A stretch of DNA of 64,000 nt from Ostrinia nubilalis (taxonomy: Eukaryota > Arthropoda > Insecta > Lepidoptera > Crambidae): contig NC_087105.1 in assembly GCF_963855985.1 (NCBI RefSeq), positions 2,420,501-2,484,500 of the forward strand, read 5' to 3'. The translations under genes and the position numbers were made by a program. Numbering within the stretch: the stretch's first letter is position 1; every line of letters starts with the position of its first letter. Below, in pieces: positions 1 through 12,348 of the stretch. The notes below the pieces were generated by a model. It worked only from the letters and a program-made list of their open reading frames with translations. It did no database searches and was not told the DNA's origin.

Positions 1-537
1 ACGTTCGTATATGTTTAGGGACAACAAGTTTATATAGAGCTATGTACGTGTACTAAATATGTAATGCTATATAAGTTGTAGTTTTTGGGTGTAACATCTT
101 TCGTCTAAGTAAGACACTTTAAAAAAAAACGATGTTTTTAAACGTTTCCGTACAATTTCCTCAATTTCGTAAATAGATGCAAATTAACCAGTTTATGCCT
201 TTACATAATATATTCAAAAAATGATTTTTATTTTGGTAATAACCATTTACACGATCATACGCGGTCTTTTGAATTCCTAATCTCTTCGTTCCATCTCGGT
301 GAAAAAACAGCTCGTTTTTAGAGTTTACGTAAATGCGTTTTGGACTTTTTGGACAGATCGCAGTCATTATTTAGAGCTTTTGGAGCTTCCGAAGCGACTC
401 GATCGCTACGGCTGGCGTTTTTGTGTGGAGTGTTTGAACTGCATCGAGTTTCGAAGAGGCTAAATTGTGATTGCCTAACAGTGGAATGGGAAAAATCCAG
501 TGCTTTGCATAGAAAACATTTTTAAATTGACAGAACT
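1..537. other. AT-rich spacer, no feature recognised
   Basis: Only short open frames with no family resemblance are present. I see no RNA gene and no repeat end that I recognise. Confidence 0.5.
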
Positions 538-638
538 AAAGCACCACCTAACTTTAACCGTAACTATAACGATAACCGGTGTTTTTGACAGACTTATGAC
601 GTTTGTTAAAGTTAAAGTAAGATGGTACAATCCAGCCT
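538..638 (+). mobile_element. MITE family A copy, 5' end eroded
   Basis: It carries the family A signature: GCACCACCTAACTTTAACCG, then GATAACCGGTGTTTTT, then GTTAAAGTAAGATGGT and CCAGCCT. The two halves are mutual inverted repeats. Other copies in the window start AGGCTGAGTTGCACCA; here the first ~10 bp are lost. It is non-autonomous and non-coding. Confidence 0.75.
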
Positions 639-2022
639 GAATTTATTTGTCAGAACTATAGATATTATTATAGCCACAATGTTTTTTAGCCTTTGGAAAG
701 CATTTACTGAATTATTCTTTATACTCACAGGATATTTTTTGGTTCGTTTTTCAAATACACGGTTCCAATATCGCTTCAAAATATTATATCAATTCAAGTT
801 TATCAACCTAAAAATTGAATAACTCGACTTTTTCCAGAATAAAAAATTGAATGGAGCCGATCTACCGTCGGATTGGAATCGAATCCTTATTCCCCGATTA
901 TTCGATGTAAATAAAACTAAATCCAATTGCATTTAAATTGAAGCCGTCCGCCCCGAGATAAAAAACGCTCGGCATTTCTGCGCGAGCGTCCGCATATTTT
1001 CGCGGTTGGACTATTTGTAGGGTGCTTCGCAAGTTTAGCTATGTTTTTGAAAAATTGTGGACAATGTCAAAATCTAATTTATTTTAACGTGAAAGTAGCT
1101 TGTACCTTTTTGGGAGAGTGAAAAAACTTGTAGCGAGAGAGAAAAAGAGAAAGTACTCTCTCTTAATAACTTTTATTATTGGAGAGCTATTATTTTGCAA
1201 AACCACTGCACCTATTTGAAAGTTCCCTCGCTGTTTAAAGGTATTTCAGGTAGGGATATGTTAAATAATATTATCTGTCTGTATGTTATTAATTTGTACT
1301 GCTGTTTGGTATATATATACGAGTAGATAGTTGATGATCCAGAGAAAACAGGATAATTTTAATTAGGTATTCTAGTTTTTACAAGGGTTACACCACAGTT
1401 ACACGAGCGATAGAGTTTCCGTGACAGACATATATTCACGTGGGCGAAGCCACGGGTAAAAGCCAGTAGGCTACATTAAATCAACGTAGTTAGGCCTTAC
1501 TTATAAACTTTTAAGTATTTTCTATAAAAACTGAAAGTACTTTCATGAACAGAAAATGCACAAGCGAACATTAAATTACGAGTATGCTCTCTATCGCACA
1601 AGTTCGCAGTAACTTTTTATTTGATCCCATTTTTATGTGACTTCTACTATAAATTGGTAAATCAACTATTGATTGGTATTTGATTGGTTATTTGTATCTA
1701 TATTTTTGAGTCGGAGAGTTTCTTTCAGTCAGCTCAGAGCTTTATTTACATCCAGTCTTGTGTAGAAATACCTTATGTACCTATTATAAGGTTTTTTAAA
1801 TTGTCTGTCTATGATCTATGTAGAAAGACTAGAAAAATAAACAAATCTGCATAAATTACACATATTGTCCATTTGCGACGAAAGTGTGACATCTCCAATT
1901 AGATTTATTAAGTAGGTAAAACTTTAAGTAGTACACAAGATATATGTATAGTACACAGGTTTTTTATTCTTATTACGTAATCCACAAGGCTATCTATACC
2001 TTTTTGTGGAAGGTAACTACTA
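639..2022. other. Spacer without gene
   Basis: A purine-rich GAGAGA/AAGAGA tract lies at about 1125-1165. A Helitron 3'-end fragment is listed separately at 1425-1468. Nothing else is recognised. Confidence 0.45.
1425..1468 (+). mobile_element. Helitron 3'-terminal fragment
   Basis: CACGTGGGCGAAGCCACGGG is the GC hairpin found at the 3' end of the Helitrons at 51413 and 59790, followed by a degenerate CCAGT in place of CTAGT. The rest of the element is missing or too diverged to see. Confidence 0.5.
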
Positions 2023-2142
2023 AGGCTGAGTCGCACCACCTAACTGTAACGGTAACTATTACGATAACCGGTGTTTTTTGTATGGAGTATGACAGATTTT
2101 TGACATTTGTCACAGTTAAAGTAAGACGGTGCAACCCACCCT
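2023..2142 (+). mobile_element. MITE family A, near full length
   Basis: It begins AGGCTGAGTCGCACCACC and ends GACGGTGCAACCCACCCT, with central GATAACCGGTGTTTTTTG. The length of ~120 bp matches the copies at 32692, 35472 and 36276. The left flank is TA; the right flank is AA, so the target duplication is not clean. Confidence 0.8.
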
Positions 2143-3171
2143 AACTCTTTTACTGCTTTGAATGAAACCGTATATCTTTGTCTGTCCTGTAATTTATCAC
2201 CTCAGGGTTGGTGACACCAAGCCCCGTCCTTTGCATAAGAAATGCAATAACCTGGGCCGCCATTTTATTGTGTCACATTCGTATTTCGTGAATGTCGTTT
2301 GGCGGTTGCTTGAAATATTCAAACTGTGTTATGTTTATAATCTTTTTTATATGTTGGAATAAGCGAGGTTGTTTGCTTATGTATATTTTGCCTGCTTTTA
2401 AAGTTACGTCTGTAGACATAAGATTTCTTCTTGTCGTGTCTAAACTACACAGTGTCAGTCCAAAACTCCGCTACAAGAGTGCGGTAACAGTAGCCTTCAT
2501 TAAATCTTCCTGCGTGCAGTTGTTTGGGCACCCAGGGCACGACATCATGTGCTACGTCGACTGGGGAACAAAACCACCCCTGCTCTACAAGTTTAAGAAT
2601 ACAAACACAAGATTTTAAGCTTTTCCATTCCATTTCAATTAAAATAGAGAGCGACATATTTAGCGAAACTTCAAGCCGTGAGCAATATGTCGCGTTGAGA
2701 CCGGTGTTTCTCTATTAATTAATTTATTCTATTATTTAACTGAAGTTTGTGAGAATGAATAGGTGTTTGTTATCTCCAGCATAAGAAATGGAAGATTAGA
2801 TCCTAAAAAATTACATCTCCTATTTCACCTTCTCCGTGCTATTTTTTGCGACAGAAAGTTGTTCATATCCTTCATAGAGGTTTAACTTATTTTCTATACT
2901 GAAACTCATCAACATCAACCGCCTCAAAACAGTGTCAATAACCTTTTGTCAGATTACTCACGTGTCAATTTGGCGTCAGGTTTGATGACCTAAAGAAGGT
3001 GTAAATTAGGCGATGTTTAACACTTAGTAGAGTGACAATATACCTCCTAAATGACGTAATATAGTAGTACGTCACTTGATAGTTAAACCTGTGGCTAGAT
3101 GTAAAATGTGGGAAATTCTGGGATGCAAATGCATAATTATGGATTCCCCAGAAATAAACCTGTGAATTGTA
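2143..3171. other. Spacer without gene
   Basis: A ~20-bp string (GCATAAGAAATGCAATA.CC) at about 2235 recurs at about 4817, so both may be fragments of one repeat. The overlapping small frames on both strands around 2445-2718 show no family motif. Confidence 0.35.
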
Positions 3172-3550
3172 CAGTGTGTTTGGGATAGGGCTAGCGATAA
3201 TTTAAGGCGATGTTGTGATGTCAATTTTATTGACAGAAATGCCCCCATATGTGGCACCCCCCTCCTCTTGGAATGGGGAGGGGAATTAATTTTTTATGTG
3301 ACTACATAAAAATTGTTTGTATTTCTTATGTGCTCGTCTTACAGATAAATAAAAAATTGCATTTGTAAGACAATAATATATGTGTCATTAAAAAAACACA
3401 AAAATAATGACTAACTTAAAAAAAAACATGAATTTAGTTTTTGTCAAAAAAATCAGTTTTGACGGGCACGTTTTTGGGGGCATTTTTGTCGATAAAATTG
3501 ACATAATACCATCGCCTTAAATTATAGCTAGCCCTATCCCAAATACACTG
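3172..3550. mobile_element. Foldback element, CAGTGTRTTTGGGATAGG termini, TA flanks
   Basis: The left arm (3172-3247) and the right arm (about 3478-3550) are inverted copies over ~75 bp, including GGGATAGGGCTAGC and GGCGATG. Both sides are flanked by TA (3170-3171 and 3551-3552), the expected target duplication. The 230-bp spacer contains C-rich and A-rich stretches and no coding potential. It is non-autonomous. Confidence 0.75.
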
Positions 3551-3601
3551 TATACAAAGGTATAGATTATGTAACACATAATCTATACCTTTGTATACAG
3601 T
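3547..3601. repeat. Perfect 26-bp-arm palindrome
   Basis: Arms 3547-3572 and 3576-3601 are exact reverse complements around the 3-nt loop AAC. The palindrome starts inside the last 4 bp of the foldback at 3172-3550 and is followed by another TTTGTATACAG copy. Confidence 0.9.
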
Positions 3602-4617
3602 TTGTATACAGTACAAATAAAATCAGCCGTACTGATTAAAGTACATGACATAGTACTACCAGGCCTGTTCATCTCCGCAAGTTTACATCGAAAACAAAAC
3701 ACGCACGATGGCCCACCTACAGGATTCTATTTGACAAGGCCTCACATACTAGCGAACATTGACTCAAGCACGCGTATTCTTGTGTATGATGGAAGAAAAT
3801 AAAGAAAATGGTGTACTAAATACTGTGCAGTATTCAACTGCCTAAATAATAATAAAAACAAAGAATGTACTTTTTTAAGTTGCCTCAAGACACTGAGAGG
3901 TAAATAAGTAGTTAATATTATTCATGATAATTCATGCTAAATCATGTATTTCCTCCGCCATTTTCCGCAGTTTGGCACCTCACGTCACATCATTTTACCG
4001 AAGTCAACCCTATAGCTTCGGCGCAGTGCCGATCACTGACGTTTGTCAACAAAATGGTGCTTGACTCTTGAGACAGGCTAAATTACACCATATTGTTAAT
4101 GACATTGAGCATACATTTTTTTAAATACCTTCGCGAAGTAAAACTTCTGTACGTAGTACTTATTATTATTCTGTGGTACTACGTTCATTTAAATATAAAT
4201 GAAAGTATGCTAAATGCTGTGTGACTTTATAACCAATTTTATTGTAACTTTTCCCAAGAAAGTTTCAAGTTATTCAATAAGACTTTTCCTTGACTTTTTT
4301 ACTAATTACTTAATTACACCTTAAACAATACATTCTGTTCTTTTGGCCAAAGACAGGTAGTTTTCAATAGCAACAACTTTTTTCAGCTGTAATCAACTTT
4401 TGAATGGATGTTAAAAGCTACTAAAGAACTCAATAGTTTTCTTTTCAAAATATTAATTAAGTTTCCTTTGTGAACTTTTGGCTGGCCCACTTTAGAAGTC
4501 GTTGGAACTTTTTTCATTAAGCAAACTGAAAGTTTTTCAGTGCTTTGAATTCTTTATAACATCAATTAGGTGTTTTACAAATGACTTGCTTTATAGGTCT
4601 TTTATTTTATAGTGTAA
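3602..4617. other. Spacer without gene
   Basis: AT-rich sequence with no recognised coding or repeat signature. Confidence 0.4.
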
Positions 4618-4780
4618 CTAGCGACCGCCCGCGACTTCGTAGTTCGTACGCGTCGATCCCGTTTTTTACATAATGCATTGAAATGCTCCATTGAGATATT
4701 TAAAACTTCTGATTTCTTGTAAAATATCACAAGACTATTTTTCCATTAAATTGAATTACATATACGAATAAAATAAATAA
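4618..4780 (-). mobile_element. Helitron 3' end and partial body
   Basis: On the minus strand it ends in the hairpin-forming CGAAGTCGCGGGCGG followed by CTAG|T, as in the Helitrons at 10213, 56854 and 63401. A CGTAGTT insertion interrupts the hairpin region. The 5' TC end is not identifiable, so the right boundary is approximate. Confidence 0.55.
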
Positions 4781-6019
4781 CTATTCCGCGTTGAACTCAA
4801 TTTGCGACCGACTCGCATAAGAAATGCAATATCCTGGCCCTGGGTCACTGCCACAGTGAAATGAAACAGTAAAAAAAACTATAACGTTGTCTAGAAACTA
4901 AAGGCATGCGCTAGCTTAGTCCGAGTAGTTTTTTTTAGGTAAGACAGACAGTTAACATTGCTTGAATCAATATTTTTAATTACTCACTTAAAAAATCCTT
5001 GTTAGTAAAGAAAAATTGGTAAAAGGTATTTGAAAAGTACTTACTACCCTATCCTGCGATTGGTCTAAATATTGACATTGAAACAATCAAAAGCCTGGAA
5101 AATAAATCTACAAACACACCTAAAACTAAATAAGTCTTAAGTTTTTGGTCCCGATAGAATAAGAAGGTAAATGTTATATGCAGCGATAGATTTCAATTTT
5201 TATTTTGTAAGAAGGCCATCGTCTTACCGATTGAATTATTTATGAGATGGTTTATAAGACCTAGGCGTTTTGCAAAGCGATTGCTTCTTTTATGAGTTGT
5301 ACCAGTTGTACATATACCAGGAACATTTATTGTTTAACACAGACATAACTTTCTACTATAAATTTTACTGTGCACCATAGCATTCGGCTGTAAAGCGCCC
5401 TCTGTTGTGCGACGCGGGTTCTCATTCTCACAAAAATAATATAATACGGAAAATTCGCGATAGTCAAGATTGTGCGGGCTACATTTGCATTTAAAGAATA
5501 AGAAGTTTTTGGCGACCTATTTCCTAGGGGCATTGTGATAACTTTTTCGTGGTTATTTCGCCTTTAAAATAAATAAATAGCATTAGGTACCTAGTAAGTT
5601 TTGTGTAAAATGAAATGAACGTGTCTCTTTCACAAGGTCCGATATAACAAAATTCCTAAAAGATTTAAAAGAGGTCCTGTTCAAGTAATGACCAGAAAGC
5701 TTAAGCAATGTATGTGGCACTTCCTGCTTTGACAGTGTTCAGGAATTCTTGGACAAAAAATTTGCGTGTTATGTTTTTTTTTTTTTATGTGATAGGAGGC
5801 AAACGAGCAGACGGATCACCTGATGGTAAGCAATTATTTATGTATTTTAGCATAAAACACTTATGTATCTAAAACACTACCTGTAACTACCTATACTTAA
5901 CAAATAAATGGTATTGTCTTTGTCCGGTCTGGTCCGGTCATAGGTTTGATTCTTAAAAGGTTCACTCAAATAACAAAGTACTTTGAGTTAATTGCAGGCT
6001 AGAAAACCTTTCAATTATA
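4781..6019. other. Spacer with one short SINE-like fragment
   Basis: A poly-T tract followed by GATCACCTGATGGTAAG (about 5768-5830) matches the head of the repeat at 50466. Otherwise nothing is recognised. Confidence 0.4.
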
Positions 6020-7841
6020 CAGGGTGGAAACGTTAAGTGATCTCACTCGATTATTTCTAAACTTATACAAGATATTCAAAAACTGGTTACTGATCCTGAA
6101 AGTGCTTCATGAGTTCTTTCAAACGGTACCAATAATAGGTTACAGAATAAACTGGATCTATCTGAAAATTCAATGTTTCCAGCTTCCATACTAAATGTAT
6201 GCCAGACACACAATATTAGAAGTGTATTTTTTTAATTTAATAATAAACTCTTAAAATAAACTCGTAAATTGTATTCTTATTTAAAATTATTCATGGAAAA
6301 CATTGGTTTTAGGCTTTACTTGCTATAATATTGTCAAGAGATGGGTGTCATCACTGTGGTAGTACCTCAGATCATAGAAGGGAATAGATGTGAAACGGGG
6401 GCGTGGCGCGTGTCTCCGCGATATGCCCAGAAACGAACATCGCCCGCGACGCCAGGTTAGTCGCGATTCAGTCGTACTGAGGAAATGTTCTCCGATATTG
6501 TTGGATAATGCGTCGTAACGTGCAATAACATAAGTGAAACGAAGAACTACAGGAACAATGAAGTCATTTACCACATGTAAGTATTGCAAATCCATTGGTA
6601 TTTTGCTTATAAATAAAAAAAACTAAACATTTTTACGAACGAATTCAGTGCCGTGACATTTACTGCGATATCGAAATTAGTGGTGATAAAAATTCAAACA
6701 CGTTGTACATTGACGATTTAGTTAGCAACCACTTTATGTCATGCGTAACTACTGCGCAATGTATTTTATTTCTTCCGATATCCACTGACGCGTGAAAATA
6801 CACAGTACGGCCGCATGTGCCGGTCGTAACATAGTGCAGGGCTCGTGTTCTAATACGGTTTCCTATTATCGATAAATAGAAGTAAATTATTATTTTCTAT
6901 TTTCTAATTTTGAATGAAAAAATCATGAGTTGCTTGCGATTTTTAAGTTTTTACAAAAACAATAACAATAGTAGAAGGGATTAGTAACTGTCAACTATGT
7001 AATTACTATAAGAGCTAGTTGAAAGCCTAATATAGGCATTATTTTTGATAAACATAGGCGGTACGAATTTCGCCATAATTAAAAAGTTAATGCGCGATAG
7101 TAGTTAATAATAATTACAGTGATCCTGTTATTATTATTAAAGTAAATAATAATATATTACCAATATTGTAAATACTGGTAAAAATTGCAAGTACCTACTT
7201 AACCCATGACTTTTCATACAAATTTTGTCAGTCTATAACTTCTATACTCCATCGATAACGACATTGAGCTTTGGTTGGGGTAAATTAATATAAGGTAACT
7301 TCATTTAGTCCCAATAATTGATTCTGAGTTTTTCGTCCATACAAAATGGAACTGACTCCTTTATGCAAAAATCGTTAAAGAACATAATAATAACGTATAA
7401 TAATAAAAAGGTTTTCATACAAGCATTTTTTAAACCAATTTCGAGCCTTGCCCCCAGGATTTAAAGTATCGATATCTTATCGACTCCATTGTATCTTTCT
7501 TCTCTCTAATTGCTTTTTTCAAAGTGTGCGTCACGTCACGCGGCCATTGATTGGCCATAAGGCACGCCTTCTGGCCAATCACAGCACTTTTAAGCCGGTT
7601 GCACATGTTGTCGTAGACTCTCAGTCGCTTTGTTTTTACACAGTTGAATGTGTGTGTGGGAGCTGTGGTGGGGGAAATGTGGGGACACTGGTTCTCGTTG
7701 TTTTTACGCGCGACTTCATATCTATTCTCTTTCTATGATCTGAGGGTAGTACTAAATGTAAGGAAGAAGGAAACATTTAATTATTGATATCTTGTATAGT
7801 TTAGAAATAATCGAGTGAGATCACTTATCGTTTCCACCCTG
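6020..7841. mobile_element. 1.8-kb non-autonomous TIR element, CAGGGTGGAAACG ends
   Basis: Terminal inverted repeats of about 58 bp: CAGGGTGGAAACGTTAAG at the left, reverse-complemented with few changes at 7784-7841. A TA dinucleotide flanks each end (6018-6019 and 7842-7843), a Tc1/mariner-type target duplication. Internal frames (90 codons at 6323-6595 minus, 96 codons at 7448-7738 plus) show no DDE/D motif or other domain. The element is much longer than a typical MITE and may carry captured sequence. Confidence 0.8.
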
Positions 7842-8501
7842 TAGACACATTAAGCCCCAAATCATATCACACCCAAGGCGACAGAGGAAGATATGCAAAA
7901 GTCCGTATTTAAAAAGAAATACTCGTATTTTTCAGGCTTTACTAAAATATCAATAAGATCAGTATTCGCAAACAGAATTAACGGCAAGCCGTACAAGTGT
8001 ATCATGTATGCATAACCAATGCGGGTAACAACCGGGCCTGGTGCCAGGAACGCGGCTTAAATTGTTTTCGAATTTCCCCTACCACGGTCTTGTAAATATG
8101 ATTAGTATGATTCATTGTATTTGGGAAACAGCATGATTAAGTATTTCCCCCTTTAAACTTAAATTTACTACTTCATCGTCATAATAATAGTCACCACCAT
8201 ACTGCAGGGGCACAAACAATCTTGTCTAACTTAAGTACTAGAGGCAAGCAGAGAATTTAATTAGATAAATAATATTCGGTAGTTAATAAAAATATTGTCT
8301 TCTTTTATTTGTTAATTAAGTAGTCACAGTATTAAAGTTAAGTTGATTAAAGTTTATAGCTGATTTATTAACCGCAGTGTTTTATTTCTTTAGTATTTTA
8401 TTTACTTCGGAATTCAGCTACTTCTAGCTACTTTTTAGGGAGAAAAAAATACTCAATCTAGCAACTTTCTCTTAAATTCCTAGCTACGAGCCTTTGGTAG
8501 C
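7842..8501. other. Spacer without gene
   Basis: No recognised signature. Confidence 0.4.
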
Positions 8502-8800
8502 TGTTGGCAACACTGCCGGTGTCCCTTCTTTGCTCACCCCTTTTGAGAGATATCGAACTCGAGTCGATGTCTCTCTGAAGGGATGCGCGAAGCCACAACA
8601 AGGCCTCTCGCGGAAGACCAGTTTCTTGACATGCCCTTACGAGCATGTCAGGATAAATGCTGAGCGGGAGCCTTTTGACACAGTGGCCCACTATTTTATA
8701 TATTCGTTTTGTGTTGTTATTGTTTATAATTTGTGCTTACTGTGTTCAATAAATTCTATTTCTTTTTTTCTTTCTAATTTGGCCTGCACTCTCACGAGTC
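8502..8800 (+). mobile_element. Possible solo LTR
   Basis: The segment opens TGTTGGCAACACTGCC, is less AT-rich than its surroundings for ~200 bp, and then has a T/G-rich stretch with CAATAAA (about 8745) and a CT-rich tract, the order expected of an LTR with a polyadenylation signal. I could not find a matching target duplication or a second LTR. A 169-codon frame across it begins at TTG and has no domain. This is inference only. Confidence 0.25.
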
Positions 8801-9804
8801 ACGCTGGCCAGACGGCTTGGACTTTGGAGAGATCTCTCAGTCATATATTATGTTCTTATCTCAGATCAAATCTGCACATTCCATATCGTATTCCTTTTGA
8901 TGAGCTGCTAAACGAGATTTCCTATAGATTTTGTAATTTACTCATGACGTCATCACGTCCAAAACCAAAATCATTCAGCTCACTGCATGAAATTAATGTT
9001 TGAAATAGAATTATTAGTGCCATGTTTATAACCCAATTCAACTGTCCGGAGACAAAATTGATTTTTTTAAATCCAAGATTGATATTTTCCTTTATTTTTC
9101 TATTTCTAAATAGGATCTGCTTTGTTCGAGAACCAGTGGTAAGACCTTGCTGAATTTCTGTGGGATATTTGTCACACATGTTTCGCTGCACACTTTGCGT
9201 GTTTTGAAACACTTTGTTGAATGTCACAAATGTTTTGTTTTTTATAATGTATTGAAATGTTTTATTTAATAGATGAATGTAATGCTGACTTGTCCTTGGT
9301 CTTGCACTGGTTAGCGTATAATCTTATTTAAAACTTTTATCGTGGCAAAATATAGCAATAAGATCATCTGCTAAGTTACCTTTCAACTGTGGCTAATACC
9401 GCTTACGGTATAAAACCGGGTAAAACCGGTATGAAAATCTGTCACATTTTACGAGTTTAAGAATTACTTTGAGACTGTCGACAAACAGACGACTGTATCT
9501 TAATAAGATAAAGAGAAGATACTTTAATAAACATCACACAAAACAGACATTACCTACTATTAAATAACAAAATTACAGAATAGAAAAGGCATAATTTAAA
9601 AAAAAAAAACATACGGGTCGAATTGAGAACCTCCTCCTTTTTTGAAGTCGGTTGAAAATAACATCCACAAAGATGTTAAGCATTTTAATTTAAATAGAAA
9701 ACGCGAATTTAGCCTTCTATAAATAACTACATACCCATTACCAAAGAGGTTCCAGCAATTACCTACCCTCAATCCTTACCGTAAGAAATAAATTCACCCC
9801 TGTC
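8801..9804. other. Spacer without gene
   Basis: No recognised signature. The overlapping frames at about 8922-9227 on the minus strand show no domain. Confidence 0.4.
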
Positions 9805-10917
9805 TAAGGCCCGGCTTTCACCAAGGGGAGCGGTGCGGAGACGAGCGATGTGCGGCGAAGCTGGCAGGCTATTTCCACCAAAGCGGAGCGGAGAAGAGCA
9901 GAGCAGTGCGGAGATGAGAGGAGATGTGTGAGCTGTGCGTAGCTGTCAGCTGTCAGTTTATTGCTATCTATGAAACACCGCACGCCCTCCGCTCTTCTCC
10001 GCACCTCGCGGCGCCGCCGCTGTCAAATTCTATAGAAAAAAAATTGCGTCCGACACATCTGCGCTCTTCTCCGCTCAATCCATTTCAACCTAAGAGGAGC
10101 GGAGTGGAGATGTGCAAATAATGGAATGTGATTGGTTATCCAAAAAAATTACATAGTGTAACTCATTCATAAACGTCGCGTTAAGACCCGTGTCTTTCTA
10201 TTTTAGTTGAAACTAGCGGCCGCCCGCGACTTCGTACGCGTGGATCTCGTTTACCCCCTTTATCTATCTTAAGCGGTTTAGATTTTTTCATACAAATGTT
10301 TTTTCCCGCTAACTCCCGTTCCCGTGGGAATTTTGCAATATCCTGTTGTAACTAAGCTTTAAGTTTACTAAGGTACATGCATGCCAAATTTTAAGCGTCT
10401 AACTTAAGCCGTCTAGATTTTTCATACAAAAGGATTTTCTCGCTAATTCCCGTTCCCGTGGGAATTGCGGGAATTCCTTGTTGTAACTAAGCTTTTAGTT
10501 TACTAAGGTACCTACATGCCAAATTTCAAGCGTCTAACTTAAGCGGTTTAGATTATTCATACAAAAGGATTTTCCCGCTAATTCCTGTTCCCGAGGGAAT
10601 TCCCAAGTATACTATAACCTGCCCAGGAGTATGAAGAATAATTGTACCAAGTTTCGTTAAAATCCGTCTAGTAGTTTTTGTTTCTATAAGGAACATACAG
10701 ACGGACAGACAGACAGACAAAAATTTTTATGATTGCATTTTTGGCATCAGTATCGATCACTAATCACCCCCTGATAGTTATTTTGAAAATATATTTCATG
10801 TACAGAATTGACATCTCTACAGATTTATTATAAGTATTATTATTATATGGAACGCGAAAGTTTAAAGTCTTATATCCAAAAAACTTCTCTGCTCCTCCTT
10901 GATGGAAACTGAGCCTA
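9805..10917. mobile_element. GGAGCGGAG-rich MITE split by a Helitron
   Basis: The left end TAAGGCCCGGCTTTCACCAA is the imperfect inverted repeat of the right end CTTGATGGAAACTGAGCCTA. Inside are purine-rich GGAGCGGAG/GGAGATG blocks and their complements (CTCTTCTCCGCTC), which form a long imperfect stem. The Helitron at 10213-10851 interrupts it. A related end with CCTTGGTGGGCCTTA is at 57211-57301. Confidence 0.55.
10213..10851 (-). mobile_element. Non-autonomous Helitron with 133-bp internal tandem repeat
   Basis: On the minus strand it ends CGCGTACGAAGTCGCGGGCG...CTAG|T, a GC hairpin followed by CTAG, the Helitron 3' signature. The 5' part matches the copy at 44030. A ~133-bp segment with CTTAAGCGGTTTAGAT and CCCGTTCCCGTGGGAATT is repeated about three times (starts near 10264, 10397 and 10530). 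A CAGA microsatellite lies near 10690-10720. The 5' boundary is approximate. There is no Rep/helicase frame. Confidence 0.75.
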
Positions 10918-11139
10918 CAGGGTCTGATTTGTAAGCAGACCTTCCACCAGTTGAGCGATGACCTGGAAAGGGCCGAAGCCTTTGCACTGGAGAGGCTTCA
11001 CGGAAGTACAGCACACCAAGGTGAACAGGTGTCTTATGTGGTTGGGATAGGGTGCTGTTTTGCAGCGAAGTAGAGTGATGTTCTGACGATTGTATCTACG
11101 TGTTACGTCTCATGGTTAAACATTTTAATTTAAATATAC

Positions 11140-11284
11140 GCCCGTATTCACAAACATTACTATGAGGTCTCACAGTGCGCATGGACGTACAGGGTGACAC
11201 ATGAACCAATCATAGAGCTCTATTCAACGCTGTGCGTTCGATTTGCTGCTTCACTTAAGCAAGCATTGTTTGTGAATACGGGTG
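11140..11284 (+). mobile_element. MITE family B, CCCGTATTCACAAA TIR
   Basis: Ends are GCCCGTATTCACAAACATTA and GTTTGTGAATACGGGTG, about 15-bp inverted repeats around a 115-bp body that includes CCAATCATAGAGCTCTATTC. Four further copies are in the window (20524, 21845, 40327, 62058). Confidence 0.85.
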
Positions 11285-11384
11285 ATAGACTTTTTTTCAT
11301 TGCTGTACCTACAGTCCGCGCCGATATGAAAAAGCAATGTCGTGAAGGAAATATTACCATTACGGGGAAAGTCTTGACTTGCAT

Positions 11385-11475
11385 CTCTCTTGATGGAAAG
11401 AGATGGTCACGCCGAAGGTGGAAGTGATCTTCACCCGGAATCCTCAACCACAGAGGAACTGGATGGTTTTATAAT
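11385..11475 (+). repeat. Fragment of CACCCGGAATCCTCAACCAC repeat
   Basis: TTCACCCGGAATCCTCAACC followed by AGAGGAACTGG recurs at 50466-50650 and, more diverged, at 56195-56340. It is a fragment of a dispersed retroposon-like repeat. Confidence 0.6.
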
Positions 11476-12348
11476 GTATCTACAACTATCGTCTATGTTA
11501 TATTTAGGTACCCGACTGCGCCAGAAGGAGCTGAGGTATTTTCCAACTTAACTTTTTTAGAATCTAACTTTTGCCCTCAGTTTTTGTGGATTTATACCCT
11601 GATGTTATTCTGATGTATAAACAATAATACCTACTGTAAATTTTCATCAAAATTCTCTCAGTAATTTTTGCGCGAAAGGGTAACAAACATCCACCCTCAC
11701 AAACATTCACATTTAAATATTAGTAGATAGGATAGGATAAACGTTTTTCTTTTTCATTGCTTTACTTGTCATACTTCTTTTTCCTTACAAATAACGTGAA
11801 CCAATATTGACTTGATCCATAGGAAAACAGATTCATATCGCGCGTTCGCCGCTAGGCACACGTGCGGCAAATTGCCGCCGAGTTTCATGCTAAGAATATA
11901 ACCGGCTTTGGGGAATTTCCCGAAATTATATTGTTCTTGGTGTTATTGGTATACTTGTAAGATTTTGAGGTGAAAATAAGGAGGTTGGTAAGATTTCAGT
12001 TTAAGACTAGGTAAGAGCGACTATTTGAATTGATTTAATTGTTTTGTGAAGTAAAATTGGACTCAGTTGATTAAGTATAACCTATGGTGGATATATGGTT
12101 TACCTCTCTCTATTTTGGAGCGAGCTTGACCAGAACTTGTTTGGTCACTCTTCTTAGCTAGCGCACACTCATTATCTACTATCAGTGCTCCCAAATACTT
12201 AGGAGCTGTACATTGATACAGTACAGGTTTATACATTGTTGTATTACATATTATGTTCTAGATGTGTTGTGCTCTGTTTAAGATACAATAAATAAAGAGA
12301 CATGAATTTTCGACAACGCTCAAATTCGTGATTGTTTAAAACAATATA
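11476..12348. other. Spacer without gene
   Basis: Nothing recognised apart from a possible Helitron-like ATTAGTAGATAGGATAGG string at about 11718. Confidence 0.4.

Noticed and set aside
8494..9003. A 169-codon frame, the longest in the window
   Set aside because: It begins at TTG, shows no domain, spans the LTR-like block and its flank, and overlaps open frames on the other strand.
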